From: Stomorhina lunata
Lineage: Eukaryota; Arthropoda; Insecta; Diptera; Rhiniidae
DNA length: 64,000 bases
Assembly (NCBI GenBank): GCA_933228675.1
Contig: OW121744.1
Span: forward strand, 93,208,885-93,272,884
Reading direction: 5' to 3'
Within the stretch, counting starts at the first letter, position 1; each line of letters begins with the position of its first letter. Position numbers and translations under genes: made by a program. This document shows, piece after piece, positions 33,266-45,132 of the stretch. The notes below the pieces were generated by a model. The model saw only the letters and a list, made by a program, of their open reading frames with translations, did no database searches and was not told the origin of the DNA.

Positions 33266-34650
33266 TTTGAAAATTCTAAAATTTATAGAATTTATATAGA
33301 ATTAAAAAATTCTGAAATTTATTTTAAAAATTTTGAAATATAAGTGGAAAATTCCGTAATACAATTTTGGAAATGGTTTTATTGTTTGAATATTATCTCA
33401 ACAAAATTATTTGGTTTAATATTGAAATTTCTTTTTTTGCTTTTTAAGGTTATGTTATACAAAAAAAGTTTATACAGAGTTTTTTTTTGTTAATTATATA
33501 TTGACAAATATTTCTTGTTGTTGTATTTGGGTTTGTTTTATTCTTTAAATATTGAGAAAAACAAACAACTTAAAAAAGTAGAAGCTTTTTGTTTAAATAT
33601 TTATAATAAATTGTTTATATCGAGTTTTAAGTAAATTTTTTAAATTGTTTTTTAAATATATATAATAATCTTTGGTTCAAAGTTAATTTTAAATTTTTTT
33701 GGTTTAATTGAGAAAAAGAAAAACACATCGAGTTTAAGTTTTTCTTTTTGTTGTTGTTGTTGAAAATTTTCATAATTTTTTTTTTTTTTTTTTTAAATCA
33801 TAATTTAAATATTTAATCCCATTATTGATGATAACTTTTCTTAATTCTTAATATTTAATCTTAAATTATATTCTTTTGTATATTTTTTAGTTTTATATTT
33901 TAATCCCATTTTTGACGATAACTTTTCTTCTTAATAATTATTTAAAGTTAAATTTATTTAATTTTCAAAATTTTTTAGTTTTTAAATATTTCTAAATCAT
34001 AAAGTTTTATATATTTTTAAGTTTTTAATCCCATTATTGATGATAACTTTTTATTTTAATCTTAAAAATATTGATGATAACTTTCTTAGTTTTTTAATAT
34101 TTTGTCTTTTTTAAATTATTTGACGATAACTTTTTTTATTATTATTTAATTTTCAAAAAATAAGTACATAGACCTTTAATAATACGAGTAATTAGTAAAA
34201 CGAAAAGAAAATTTTCAAAATTTTGAAAAGACCTTTCAAACAAAAAAAAAATACAAAACACAACCTAACTTTTGAGATCAAATACAACCCTGAGGTTTAT
34301 ACTGTTTTGAGTTTAAAGTAAAAGTTTAAGTATTGTTACTTTTAAAACAGTTTGGAAATCTTTTTATCTTCTTTCAAAAACATAAACTGAGTAAATAAAC
34401 CCAAAACTTTTTTCTATTTCTTAAACTGTTTCCTTTCTATGGTCTTCAATTTTGTGTATTCTGAAAATATTTCTTAATTTTTTTTTACTTTGTAAATTGT
34501 AGCATTTTTGTGCTGCAGTTTTTCTAAACTAAGTTTAAACCACAACTTTTTTTTAACTAATTTTAAACTTCGTTGTTTTTTAAGATTAATCACCCAACAA
34601 TTCAATATTTTTTTAAATTTCTAACCAATTTTTTTATTTAAATAAATTTT
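33266..34650. repeat. AT-rich DNA with recurring 'TTGATGATAACTTTT' boxes
   Basis: The box TTGA(T/C)GATAACTTTT occurs at about 33824, 33914, 34037, 34069 and 34121, three times preceded by AATCCCATT. Spacing is irregular (32-123 bp), so this is a set of related short elements in very AT-rich DNA. No gene. Confidence 0.6.
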
Positions 34651-35640
34651 GGAAGCCTGTGGTATTGGAAAACATCAAAGCAGAAGACTAGATTCGAAAT
34701 TAGGATTAAAAAATGATTTAGTAAAATGAAAATGATTTTAGTAATAAGCAGAAAATAACAATTGAAAAAAAAATTTGAAATATAGATTTAAAGAAACGAA
34801 AATCTTATTTTTATGGAATTTGAAAAAGAAGTTTTGAATAAAAAAAATATTTTTGGCAAACATTTTTGCCTGGAGGACATCTGCCCCTTCAGAAAAATCC
34901 TCCCGATCCAGTATATCGGGACATTTTAGAACCATCTGAAAAGATCGAGATTCCTTGAAAAAGCGACGTACGAGCCGGAATAGTAGCTCCATGACAAAAT
35001 AGTCAGACCTTAGTAAGACTGACTTAAAGCCATGAGGAAATGTTAAGCTCAGTTATTTAGTGTGCCCTACCCCCATTTGTATTTGAATATACCCGATTTA
35101 TGTAGCCTCACTACACTTCTGGTTGCCATTATATAATAATAACAACGATCAGGTAAAACTGGTTTCAAGATAGGAACATCACGTATATTGAGTTGTGATG
35201 GTGTGCCCCAGATTGAGAGATTATGTCTCTCTCGTGTTGCTCAATAAATATTCAGCTAAAAGCACGCGGATATGGTGTTATTGGCAACATTTATCACAAC
35301 CCTATCACTATGTTGACCCCAATGTATCAATTCCTACACTTAGATTGTAGTTCTTCAGGTGATTGTTCCCATTTACCAACCTGTTGATATCACAGTTCAG
35401 CTTGGTACTGCGGATCGCATTAAGCTCAACTGCTACACACATGTATACTCAAAGGTCTAAAGTCGAGAAGCTTGTAACGTGCCGTTACAAATATTACTAA
35501 ATTCTTCTACTTTTATCAATTTTTCATTTTTGCTACCTCCTTAATATGTATTTTCAAATAATATAAATATAATTCTTATTTAGTCTATATCTGTATCAAC
35601 ATAAGTAGTCTAGTTTACAACACTGGAGTGGGCGGATTCC
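34651..35640. pseudogene. Mixed mobile-element remnants
   Basis: An 84-codon minus frame at 34738-34992 has a plausible protein-like start ('MELLFRLVRRFFKESRSFQM') but its C-terminal half is low-complexity, and I cannot name the family. At 35085-35130 (-) a short piece reads 'MATRSVVRLHKSGI', matching the post-RT segment of the LINE at 18417-18704. The rest is unassigned. Confidence 0.4.
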
Positions 35641-37145
35641 AAAGTTGATTCGATTGTTATATTATTATAGTTTGTTGATCGGGATCCGGAGTTTCTGTCT
35701 CATCGGAGTATAATTTTGCCCTTTAGCCGAATTATTTATCTTGTCGGATTGATTACCTTAGTTAGCCGATCGAGAGCCGAAGATTTTATCTCGTCGTAGT
35801 ATTATTTTGCCCTTTAGATAGCCAACCGAGAGCCAAAGTATTTAGCTTGTCGGATTGAATTCCGAAGTTAGACGTTTGAGAGCCTAAGACTTTATCTTAT
35901 TGGATTGAATTCCATAATAGCCGACCGATAGCCGAAGTATTTATCTTGTAGGATTGAATCCCGTAGTTAGCAGATCAAGAGCAGACGTTTTTATCTAATC
36001 GGAGTATTATTTCGTTTGTAGTTAGCCGACCGAGAGCCGGAATATTTATCTTATCAGATTGAATTCCGTAGTAAGCCGATCGAGATCCGAAGTTTTTATT
36101 TCACCGGAGTATTATTTTGCCCTTTATCTAGCCAACCGAGAGCCGAATTATTTATCTTATCGGATTGAGTTCAATAGTAAGCCGATCGAGAACCGAAGTA
36201 TTTATCTTGTCGGATTGAATTCCGTAGTTAACCGATCGAGAGCTGAAGATTTTATATCATCAAAGTATTATTTTGCCAGTTAGCCGACCGAGGACCGAAG
36301 TATTTATCTTGTTGGATTGAATTCCGTAGTTAATCAATCGAGAGCCGAACATTTTATCTCATCGGAGTATTATTTTGCCCTTTAGTTAGCCGACCGAGAG
36401 CCAAAGTATTTATATTGTCGAATTGAATTCCGTAGTTAACTGATCGAGAGCCAAAGATTTTATATTATTTTGCCCTTTAGCTAGCCGGCCGAGAGCCGAA
36501 GTATTTATCTCGTCAGATTGAATGCCGATCGAGAGCCGAAGATTTTATCTCAACGGAGTATTATTTTGCCCTTTAGTTAGTTGACCGAAAACAGAAGTAT
36601 TTATTTCATCGGATTGAATTCCGTAGTTAGCCGATCGAGAGCCGAAATTTTTATCTCATCGGATTAAAATCCGTAGTTAGCCGACCGAGAGCCGAAGTAT
36701 TTATCTCGTCAGATTGAATTCCGTAGTTGACCGATCGAGAGCCAAAGATTTTATCTCAACGGAGTATTATTTTGCCCTTTAGTTAGTCGACCGAAAGCAG
36801 AAGTATTTATCTTTTCTTATTGAATTCTGTAGATAGCCGATCGAGAGCAGAAGATTTTATCTCATCGGAGTATTATTTTGCCCTTTAGTTAGCCGACCGA
36901 GAGCCGAAGTATTTATATTGTCGAATTGAATTTCGTAGTTAGCCGAAGATTTTATCTCATCGGAGTATTATTTCGTTTGTAGTTAGACGACTGAGAACCG
37001 AAGTATTTATCAGGTCGGATTGATTGCCGTAAATCGCAAATCGGATCATTATTAGCCAAAGTACTTATCATTCAATCGTACTTAGCCAACAGAGAGCTAA
37101 GGCGTTTATCTCGTTAGATTGTAGCTAGCCAATTGGATCATTATT
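35641..37145. repeat. 1.5-kb array of about 105-bp composite units
   Basis: About 13-15 diverged units. Each joins two related halves: a GCCGACCGAGAGCCGAAGTA half with TTTATCTTGTCGGATTGAAT, and a GCCGATCGAGAGCCGAAGAT half with TTTATCTCATCGGAGTATTA then TTTTGCCCTTTAGTTA. The shared heart GAGAGCCGAAG makes an internal subrepeat of about 50 bp. Some units lack one half, consistent with unequal exchange. The array is notably GC-richer than its flanks. No coding use seen. Confidence 0.92.
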
Positions 37146-40129
37146 TCATAATATCTTAAGTTGGTGAAACATTATTTACACCGACAGAAACTTTACAAAA
37201 TGTTTAACGCACAATTTTCTCGGTAACGGCAAATCGCCGAATTTTACTAGATTAAAGAAAACACAATTTCATTAATCTGGTACTAACTGTTGTAGTCGAA
37301 TATACAACTTCGACTATGATAATAAGACTGATTAATGCAAGATCAAAGCTCGAATGTCTCTCAAAATATATTTTCTGCATTCCCATCTCGAATTTTCCTA
37401 AAAAATTTTGGTGATACAAGCGAGGAGCAAGGAGAGCAACAGCACCTGCAAAAATCGAAAAACGATACCAAGGATTTTGCGACGGGGGCATGATGAGCCA
37501 CTACTGTTGGTACAACAAGCAACTCAGTTTGACTGCTCTTCATTTCTAATTTTAAACTTTTAAATAAATAAAATGAAGATTGTCAAAAATTTATTTTTTT
37601 AGTATATATCTCGAAATTTAGAACCAATATTAAAAAAAGGAGTACAGATTCGGATTCAGCAACCCCAAGAAGAATAAGAGCCTGTTCGTGAAGGCATCAT
37701 TGCGCTGCAGTCCGACTTTTAGCGCTTGACAATAAGCTGACTGTAAGTCCTTTACACCAAATTTTTTACGCAAGTAGAAAGCAGTGCTGCCCAAAAATAT
37801 GTACGCATCAACAGAGCATCATAATATTTCATGCTGCAAAGTTTGAAGCGAACAGACCCTAACAGCTTTTGGCTGCTTAAATTAAAAACCTTAAATTCAA
37901 AACTTGTGTAATGTCATCAGGCATGTACAAATTTCTTTCGGTATTGAAACCATTCCAGAGTTGAATTCCGATCGAAATGGTTTCAGATTCTATAGGTTCC
38001 GAAGTCTATAAAAGTCTATAAAACATTACAAAACTCAATTTCTTTAATTGAAATTGGGAACTCTTTGGTTCTTTGTTTTAACAAATAACAATATTTAATT
38101 CAATACGAATTGAATTCCACTTTAAAACTAGAAAGTGGTTTCGTATCGAAATTTTTTTCGTTATAGGTTTTCTGTAAAAACAAAATAGGGAATTCATTCC
38201 ATTTCCGAGCAGAATTGATTTCTGTGACATGGCTGTATATTAGGTTTTTTGAATATGATTTAAGAAATTGATTTCGCTTTAAAAATTCCTAAAGTTAACA
38301 TTTTCGAATTGAATTTGAAACGTTTCCTAAAAGTTTTTAAAATGCTTTCAATTGTTATTTCTAGAAAAAAAAGGAAAATCAAAACTAATACCAATTAAAT
38401 TTCTATATTTAAATTAACTAATTAATTTTGCAATATTTTCTGAAACACAAAATTGAAGATTGCTTAAGTCAGGTCTTTAAAAATTGCTTAATGATTTTAA
38501 GATTTTTCAAAATTTTGAAAATTTTCTTTTCTTGAATACTAAAATATTTTTTTTTAATTGTAGATATAACTTTTATATTTTTTATATTTGTATATATTGA
38601 ACAATTGAAACTAGTTTTTGTTAAGGAAACTACTAATTATGATTTTTTTTAAAGCTTAAAATTGCTGCAAGAAAAAAATATATTTTGTATTTTTTTAAAT
38701 AACTTTTGTTTTTAATTAATGCTAAATTTAAACGCTCAGGCTAAATTATTTATTTAAATATTTTGTTATAAAGTTTTAAGTTTTTTTTTTCAAGGAGTTT
38801 AATAATAAGATAATATTTTAATTTTATTAAATTTTTTGTTTTCCTTTGGGAGAGGGGAAATTTTTTAAATATTTTTTTTACTAAATATTCAAATATTTAA
38901 GTGACGAAGAAAAAATTATATTTGTAATAAATTGTTATTTCAAATTTTACTTAAACGTTTTTAATGCAATACAAGTTTAATGTTTCTTTATATATTTTCA
39001 ATAATTTTGAGAATTTTATTTTTATACTTTTTATTTTTTTAATATAATTTGTTAAATTTTGTTTAATTGTTAATAAAATATTTTAATATTTCTTTAATTT
39101 TATGTTACGTTTGCTTTTACTTTCATTTGTTTGTTTGTGTTTCCGAAAGGTCCTTTCTTATCCTTAAGTAAAGAACCTTTATCACTAAAAATCATTTCAA
39201 AAATTAAAAAACAAAAAATTTCAAACAAATAAAATCAAACTATTTTGTATTTCAAAATTTGTCCTAAATCCTTAGATAAATCTAAGGACTTTATGAGAGA
39301 GTGAGAGATCGATTAGTTAAGATTAAGTTTTGTAGCATAAAATTATTGTTGGAGTTTCATTTCAAATTTCTTTTATTGATAATTGTTGGGTTTTAGTTTT
39401 AATTTTTCTTTTGTTCTAGTGTAACTCAATATTTATTGAAGTAAATTTTTGGTTTTTTGTTTAAATTATTACAAACTAAGTCTACCTTTAGTCTTATAAC
39501 TTATGTAACTTCTGTATTAAAGTCTTATAAAAGTTCGTAATAGTTTAAAAAATTTATTCTTTAATCTAGTACGAAAAAGTCAGAGTCATTAAGACAAGAA
39601 GTTACTGGTTATAAAACCTTAAGTATAGATATTCTAGAGTTTTGATAAGAGAGTTTGAAAAAATGCTCTCTTTTTTGGATAAGTTTGAGTAATAGAGATG
39701 GACATTTGAAAGTTAAGAACTATAGAAAAATGTTAATAAAATATAAAAATTCAGTAAAATTTAATACATAAAGCAATCATTCCTAAAAATATCGAAATTT
39801 TCATAGAATTAAAAACTAATCTTTTAAAGTTTCGTAATAGATTAAAGAAATCCTTTCTTTAATCATGTACGAAAAAGTCATAGTTGAAAAAACAAGGTTT
39901 AGGACCTATATAATCGAACTTCTAGAGTTTTGATAAGAGAGTTTGAAAAACTGCCCCCTTTGCCGGATAAATTTGAGTATTAGAAATGAACATTTGAAAG
40001 TTAAGTAATTCAGAAAAATTTTAATAAAATATAAAAATTCAAAAAAATTTAATTCATATACAGGTAATGCCCCGTTCTTGCTTTTCCTAAACTCTTAGCC
40101 TCCTTTTGTTTTTTTACTCCTATTCATCT
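37146..40129. other. AT-rich intergenic DNA with local duplications
   Basis: 37264-37333 matches 45750-45812 (GTCGAATATACAACTTCGAC then AATAAGACTGATT), a dispersed repeat. 39540-39770 is duplicated, diverged, at 39830-40060; shared blocks include TCTAGAGTTTTGATAAGAGA and GGACATTTGAAAGTTAAG. The middle (38200-39500) is extremely AT-rich with no recognised gene. Confidence 0.5.
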
Positions 40130-40480
40130 TTGAAGGATCACAATGGACCCCATGGGTCTCCTAATGAAGGTGTCATTTTGAAAGCGCATTTTAAACATAA
40201 CCTAACCTAGATGGCGCGTCCCCAGGTTAAGAATGGGGAACTTTTCCCATACTTGGGTAGTGTAATTACTTGCATGTATGGGTGGTAGGTAAGTAATAGT
40301 AATCGTATCCTATAGGTCTCCGAGTGAAGGTGTCATTTTGACAGCGACTTTCAAACTTAACCTAACCTAGATGGCGCGTCCCCAGGTGAAGAATGGCGGA
40401 ACTTTTCCCATACTTGGGTAGAGTAATTACTTGCATGTATGGGTGATAGGAGTACCCTTAGTAATAGTAAGAGTACCCTA
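40130..40480 (+). repeat. Duplicated LINE 3'-end-like segment
   Basis: Two direct copies about 180 bp apart. Each has a GGTCTCC..TGAAGGTGTCATTTTG stretch, CTTAACCTAACC, GATGGCGCGTCCCCAGGT and CTTGCATGTATGGGTG. The block GATCACAATGGACCCCATGG at 40137 matches the 3' ends of the LINE relics at 17440 (inverted) and 47850. Confidence 0.65.
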
Positions 40481-40593
40481 AGCTATCGAGCTACCCGTGT
40501 TAGGGTGACGAATGTGGAACGCTTTTCATATATGGGGTGGTATTAGAAAAATCAAATATCTCTCGAGGCCAACAAGTAGTATTAACCATATAT

Positions 40594-41939
40594 CGTTGGT
40601 CTCATGTAGAAAGGCCCTAACTCACACTTTTTTCGAAATTGATCTCGCCGAATTATGTGTAGTTGCATCTACAAATAATATAAAACTTTCGAATTTTAAA
40701 GCTTTCGGTTGGCTGTATATTGATTTCTTATATTAAACTTTTGTCGACAATATTTTTCGGATCGAAAACTTTCAATATCAAAAGCTTTTCTATAGGTAAC
40801 TTAAGATTTATACTAAAAACATTCCACATCGAAAACTTTCCAATACAACATTTGCCTTCAAAATATTTTAGATAGAAAACTTTTTATATAAAACTTTCCT
40901 ATAGAAAATTTCAATATCAAAAGCTTTCTAAAAAACTGTTAATATTTAAAATTCCTATATAAAACTTTCGATGTTAAAAGTATTCTATATCGAAAGATTT
41001 CTTTTATACAACTTTTTTTATAGAAAACTTTCAATATCAAAAGCTTTCCTATAGTGTACTTTTTATATAAAAAGCTTTCAACTAAGACCGTTCCATACTG
41101 AAAGCTTTAAAAAAAGATTTCCTATATACAACTTGATATTGAAAGATTTTCTTTAAAAATAACTTTCGATATCAAAAGATTTCTTATATAAAACTTTTGT
41201 CGTCAAGATATTTCGGATTTAAAACCATTTATATCAACGGATTTTCTAAAGGTTACTTTTAATATTCAAAGCTTTCTTCCAAACAATTTCCCATATCAAG
41301 AGCTTTCTAATATAAAACCGACAATATCTAAAGATTTCCTATATAAATCGATGTCGAAATGCTTCCTATAATAGACTTTCGATATCGAAAGATTTTCTAA
41401 AGAAAACTTTTGATTTCCTTTATAAAACTTTGAATATTGAAAGATTTAAGCATTATAAGTCAAACTTTCATTTTTGAAAGCTTTCCCATAGAAAGAAAAC
41501 TTTTATATTGAAATATTTCCTATAGAAAATTTTAAATATCGAAAGATCTCCTGTAGAAATCATTTGCTATCAAAAGATTTCCTTTAGAAAACATTCGCTA
41601 TCCAAAGCTTTTCTACAGAAAATGTTAGCTTTCCTATAGAAAACATTCGCTATGTAAAGCTTTCCTTAATATAATTTGTTTTGATCACTACAGAAAAAAA
41701 GCCCTAAGTTACATTTATGCTCTGAAACGAGACTACAAAAAGCCCTATCTCGAATTAAGTTTTTTTATATGTTTTAAGTTAAAAACAAAGTTTTGAGAAA
41801 CAAATTCGTCTTTTATTTTAAAAATAACCTGCATTTAAAAAAACGTAAAATTTTGTCAATTACTGTTTTAAATATGTTTTTACTTACTCCTGCAAATTTT
41901 TAATTATGTGAGTTAGGGCCTTTTTACATGAGACCAACG
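40594..41939. mobile_element. TIR element with degenerate 30-bp repeats inside
   Basis: CGTTGGTCTCATGTA, then (G/A)AAAGGCCCTAACTCACA, is found at 40594-40626 and, inverted, at 41907-41939; arms about 33 bp with one or two mismatches. Nearly the whole interior (about 40740-41680) consists of degenerate repeats of about 30-31 bp with CTATAGAAAACTTTC and ATATC-AAAGCTTTC blocks. No transposase. It is a non-autonomous DNA element carrying a minisatellite. Confidence 0.7.
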
Positions 41940-42298
41940 AAATGTATTGTATTAAACTAGTAGTTTTCCGCTTTGCAGCCAGGGACAATCACAGACTGTA
42001 TTTTTAACAGAAAGAACTCTGGGGCCACATATATCATTTATTTATATCATTCAGATCCAGATTTTACAGATTCAGAACTCGGACCTACTATAATTTCGTC
42101 ATTTAGTTAGGTTTAGGCAAGAACACCTTCAAGATGAAAAAATTTCTAAAGAAATAATATGGAAAATTTTTCTTTTGTCATATTGATTTGAAATGCTATA
42201 GAACTGTGCTAGACTTTTTGCAATGCATTCTGAACTTGGCTACTGGGCTTCAGATTATTTTTGATGGATTTACTTTAAAATGTTTACGTTTTAAGCTT
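41940..42298. other. Spacer, no clear feature
   Basis: AT-rich, broken frames only. Confidence 0.3.
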
Positions 42299-42393
42299 TA
42301 TAATTTGAAAAATATATAATTTTGAGTATAACTCTTAAAATTCGTATTTAAAATTTAGAGTTATACTCAAAATTATCTATTTTTCAAATTATA
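42299..42393. repeat. 95-bp near-perfect hairpin
   Basis: Left stem TATAATTTGAAAAATA.. through AGTATAACTCT pairs with AGAGTTATACT.. through TTTCAAATTATA over about 37 bp with one or two mismatches and a loop of about 20 nt. It could be a tiny MITE or a foldback RNA precursor; strand and activity are unknown. Confidence 0.75.
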
Positions 42394-42479
42394 TTTTTCA
42401 AACTTTTCGAAAGCTGTTTTTAAATTGACTCTTTGATTTAATTAAATCAGAACACAATACTCCAAAAATGGTTTGTCCT

Positions 42480-43660
42480 ATGTCTAGAACTTGTGTCCTA
42501 TAAAATGCGCTTTTGTGTTACCTTTAAGATTATTATAGGAGAAAAGCCCATGATGGCCTAATTTGAAATATCTTTTATTTTGAAAACAAATTAAGGAATT
42601 AAGGAAAAATTTGTACCTTTAAGAAAGATTAAAAGAAATTCCCATTTAAGGCCAATATTAAGTACCTTAGGGGAATAAATATCAATAAATGATGGCCTAA
42701 TTTAAAATATCTTTTAATTTGGAAACATCACTTAGGACCTATAAAAAGCGCCTTTTGCTTGTTATAAAACTAAAGATCGAAGACCTTTAAGAAAGATTAA
42801 AAAAAATGCCCATATAAGGCCCCTTTGTGGTACCTTTAAGGAATAGCAGAAAAGTCAGTAAATGATGGCCTAACTTAATATATCTTTCATTTTGAATTGA
42901 TGAAGAATTTGGAATTGAAAAGCGGCAAAGTCAGCATCACTTAGGTCCTATAGAAGGCGCCTTTTGTTTGTTATAAAACTAAAGATCGAAGGCCTTTAAG
43001 AAAGATTAAAAGAAATGCCCATAAAAGGTCCCTTTGTGGTACCTTAATGGAAAAGGAGAAAAGTCAATATATGATGGCCTAATTTAAAATATCTTTTATT
43101 TTGAAAACATATTGATGAAGAATTTTTAATTAAAAAGCATTTGGCGACAAAGTTAGCATCACTTAGGTCCTTTTTAAGGCGCCTTTTGTTTGTTATAAAA
43201 CTAAAGATTGAAGACCTTTCAGAAAGATTAAAAGAATTGTCCATAAAAGGCCCTGATACCTTAAAGGAATAGGAGAAAAGTAAATTATTTGTTGGCCTAA
43301 TTTAAAATATCTATTAGATGAAGAACTTGGCAATGAAAAGCAGTTGGCGACAAAGTCAGCATCACTAAGGTCCTATAGAAGGCGCTTTTTGCTTGTTATA
43401 AAACTAAAGATCGAAGACCTTCAAGATAGATTAAAAGAAATGCCCATATAAGGCCCCTTTGTGGTACCTTCAAGGGATAGAAGACAAGTCCATAGATGAT
43501 GGCCTTACGCGAAATATCTTTAATTTTGAAAACAAATTAAAAAATAATTTGTTATTAAAAAACAGTTGTCGAAGTTAACGACTAAGTCAGCATCATGTAG
43601 GTCCTATAAAAGACGGCTTTTGTTTGTTACAAAACTAAAGATATAAGACCAATAAAAGAA
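42480..43660. repeat. Array of about 210-bp units, six copies
   Basis: The block GATGGCC(T/C)(T/A)A recurs at about 42552, 42691, 42864, 43073, 43291 (as GTTGGCC) and 43498. The last four intervals are 207-218 bp, and the first two units are shortened. Each full unit carries GTTATAAAACTAAAGATCGA, AAGGCGCCTTTTG, GTCAGCATCACTTAGGTCCT and TTTGTGGTACCTT. No open frame spans the units. Confidence 0.9.
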
Positions 43661-43765
43661 AAAATTAGGCTGTTCTTTAACAGTTTAATTGTACAAGCCA
43701 CTACAAGTGATAATTCTTTCCCTATTTTAAGGCAAATATCTTTATTTATTATATATTTTTTAATG

Positions 43766-43925
43766 TCTGTAATTATTTCGAATTAACTTTCGAGTTTCGG
43801 GTAATTTTTAATTTCTGTAATTATTTAGAATTTACTTTCGAGTTTCGGGTAATTTTTTATTTCTGTAATTATTTCGAATTTACTTTCGAGTTAGTAATTT
43901 TTTAATTTGAATTTATTTAGGTTTT
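43766..43925. repeat. 48-bp tandem repeat, three copies
   Basis: TCTGTAATTATTTCGAATT begins units at 43766, 43814 and 43862, each followed by ACTTTCGAGTT and usually TCGGGTAATTTTT. Confidence 0.9.
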
Positions 43926-44856
43926 AATTAAATATTTCTTTGTGTAAAGGTCTTGACAAAATGACCATCTCTAATTGTTATATGTATGCGTTTAACTTTT
44001 ATTTCGAGATTATTTTGTTTGTATTATAATAAATAACTAGGATCGATCTTATATTGATATATATAATATGTGTTATTGTTATAATCATCTTGATATATTT
44101 CTGCTGTATATATTTAATAGTTGTTGTATTTTATTTAATATATATTTAGTATTTATGTATATAGAGATATATTTTATAAATAGTTATTCATTTGTTTAAT
44201 TGGTTTACTTCTTTAAATACGATATATATAGAAAAAGATATATTGTAATGATTAATATCTTGGTTGTTCTTGTTTGTTGTTGGTTTTTTCCTTTAAATAT
44301 TAATCATAAAAATATGTTGTTGTTGTTCTTTAAATATTTTTTTAAATATTGATTATACTATTTATATATAATTAATTGTTGTTTGTTGTATTCTTCCAAA
44401 AAATCAATCCTTTTTCCAAATCTTCTTGTTTTTCTGCTTCAAATTTACTTCAAAATCCTGATGATAATCTGAATTATACATTATTCAATAAGTTTCCGAA
44501 GTTTGTAGAAATTAAAATAGTTTTGAGAAATTTTGTTTGTTGTATCAAGTTTAAATTTTATTGTGTTTAAGATTCAAATTTTAAATTGTATATCAATAAG
44601 TGTCAAGAGAGTAGTAATCTTTTAAACTTATAGTAAGTAATTCTTGTGGTTATGGTTAGTTAATTTATTTTAGGTGGTGATTTAAAAATGTTTATATCAA
44701 TAAATAAGCTTTTATTTCATTTTTTAAAACTGCTGCTTCAAATTTCCTCATTAACGTCTCTTTACTCATACTTCGCTGCTTCAACATCCACTTCCATTCA
44801 TCCATCTTAAACTCCTTTCTTTTTCTTCTCATTTTCTTGGATCTTTTCCTTAAAAT
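43926..44856. other. AT-rich DNA, probable G-gamma-1 3' UTR next to the gene
   Basis: No repeats recognised beyond TATA and TTG runs. The stretch next to 44857 would be the 3' UTR of the minus-strand gene. Confidence 0.35.
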
Positions 44857-45069
44857 TTAAAGTACACTGCAAGAGGATTTCTCACGGAATGGATTGACCT
44901 TTTGACTGGAGAAACCAGTCAACAAATAGTCCTCCTGTTCATGTTGCGATATATAACGCATCATGGCGGCACAAGACTCGGAAACGGGTTGACGATCAAC
45001 AGACGCCTCACGTCTCAATTGATCGACAATAATGCGTTGCTGCTGCAAAGATGAAGACATAACGTCCAT
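44857..45069 (-). CDS. Ggamma1: Heterotrimeric G-protein gamma-1 subunit
   Basis: A 70-residue G-gamma subunit. It binds G-beta tightly and anchors the dimer to the inner face of the plasma membrane. The protein starts MDVMSSSLQQQR, has the coiled-coil 'QLRREA', the 'SESCA-MM-YI--HEQEDYLL' helix, 'SQKVNPFREKSSC' and a CAAX box CSVL (final Leu: geranylgeranylation, then removal of the last three residues). From memory it is almost colinear with Drosophila G-gamma-1, which is also 70 residues. The ATG at 45069 is chosen by that match; the frame remains open 21 codons upstream but a catag acceptor-like site sits just 5', so upstream sequence is probably intron, with non-coding exons farther right. 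It runs opposite to CCT8. Confidence 0.93.
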   Translation of the reverse strand: MDVMSSSLQQQRIIVDQLRREASVDRQPVSESCAAMMRYISQHEQEDYLLTGFSSQKVNPFREKSSCSVL

Positions 45070-45132
45070 AACTGCTGTCTCTGATAGTCCTATGGTGATG
45101 ATTTGATTTAGCAAAGTTTTGTTCGAGAACAC

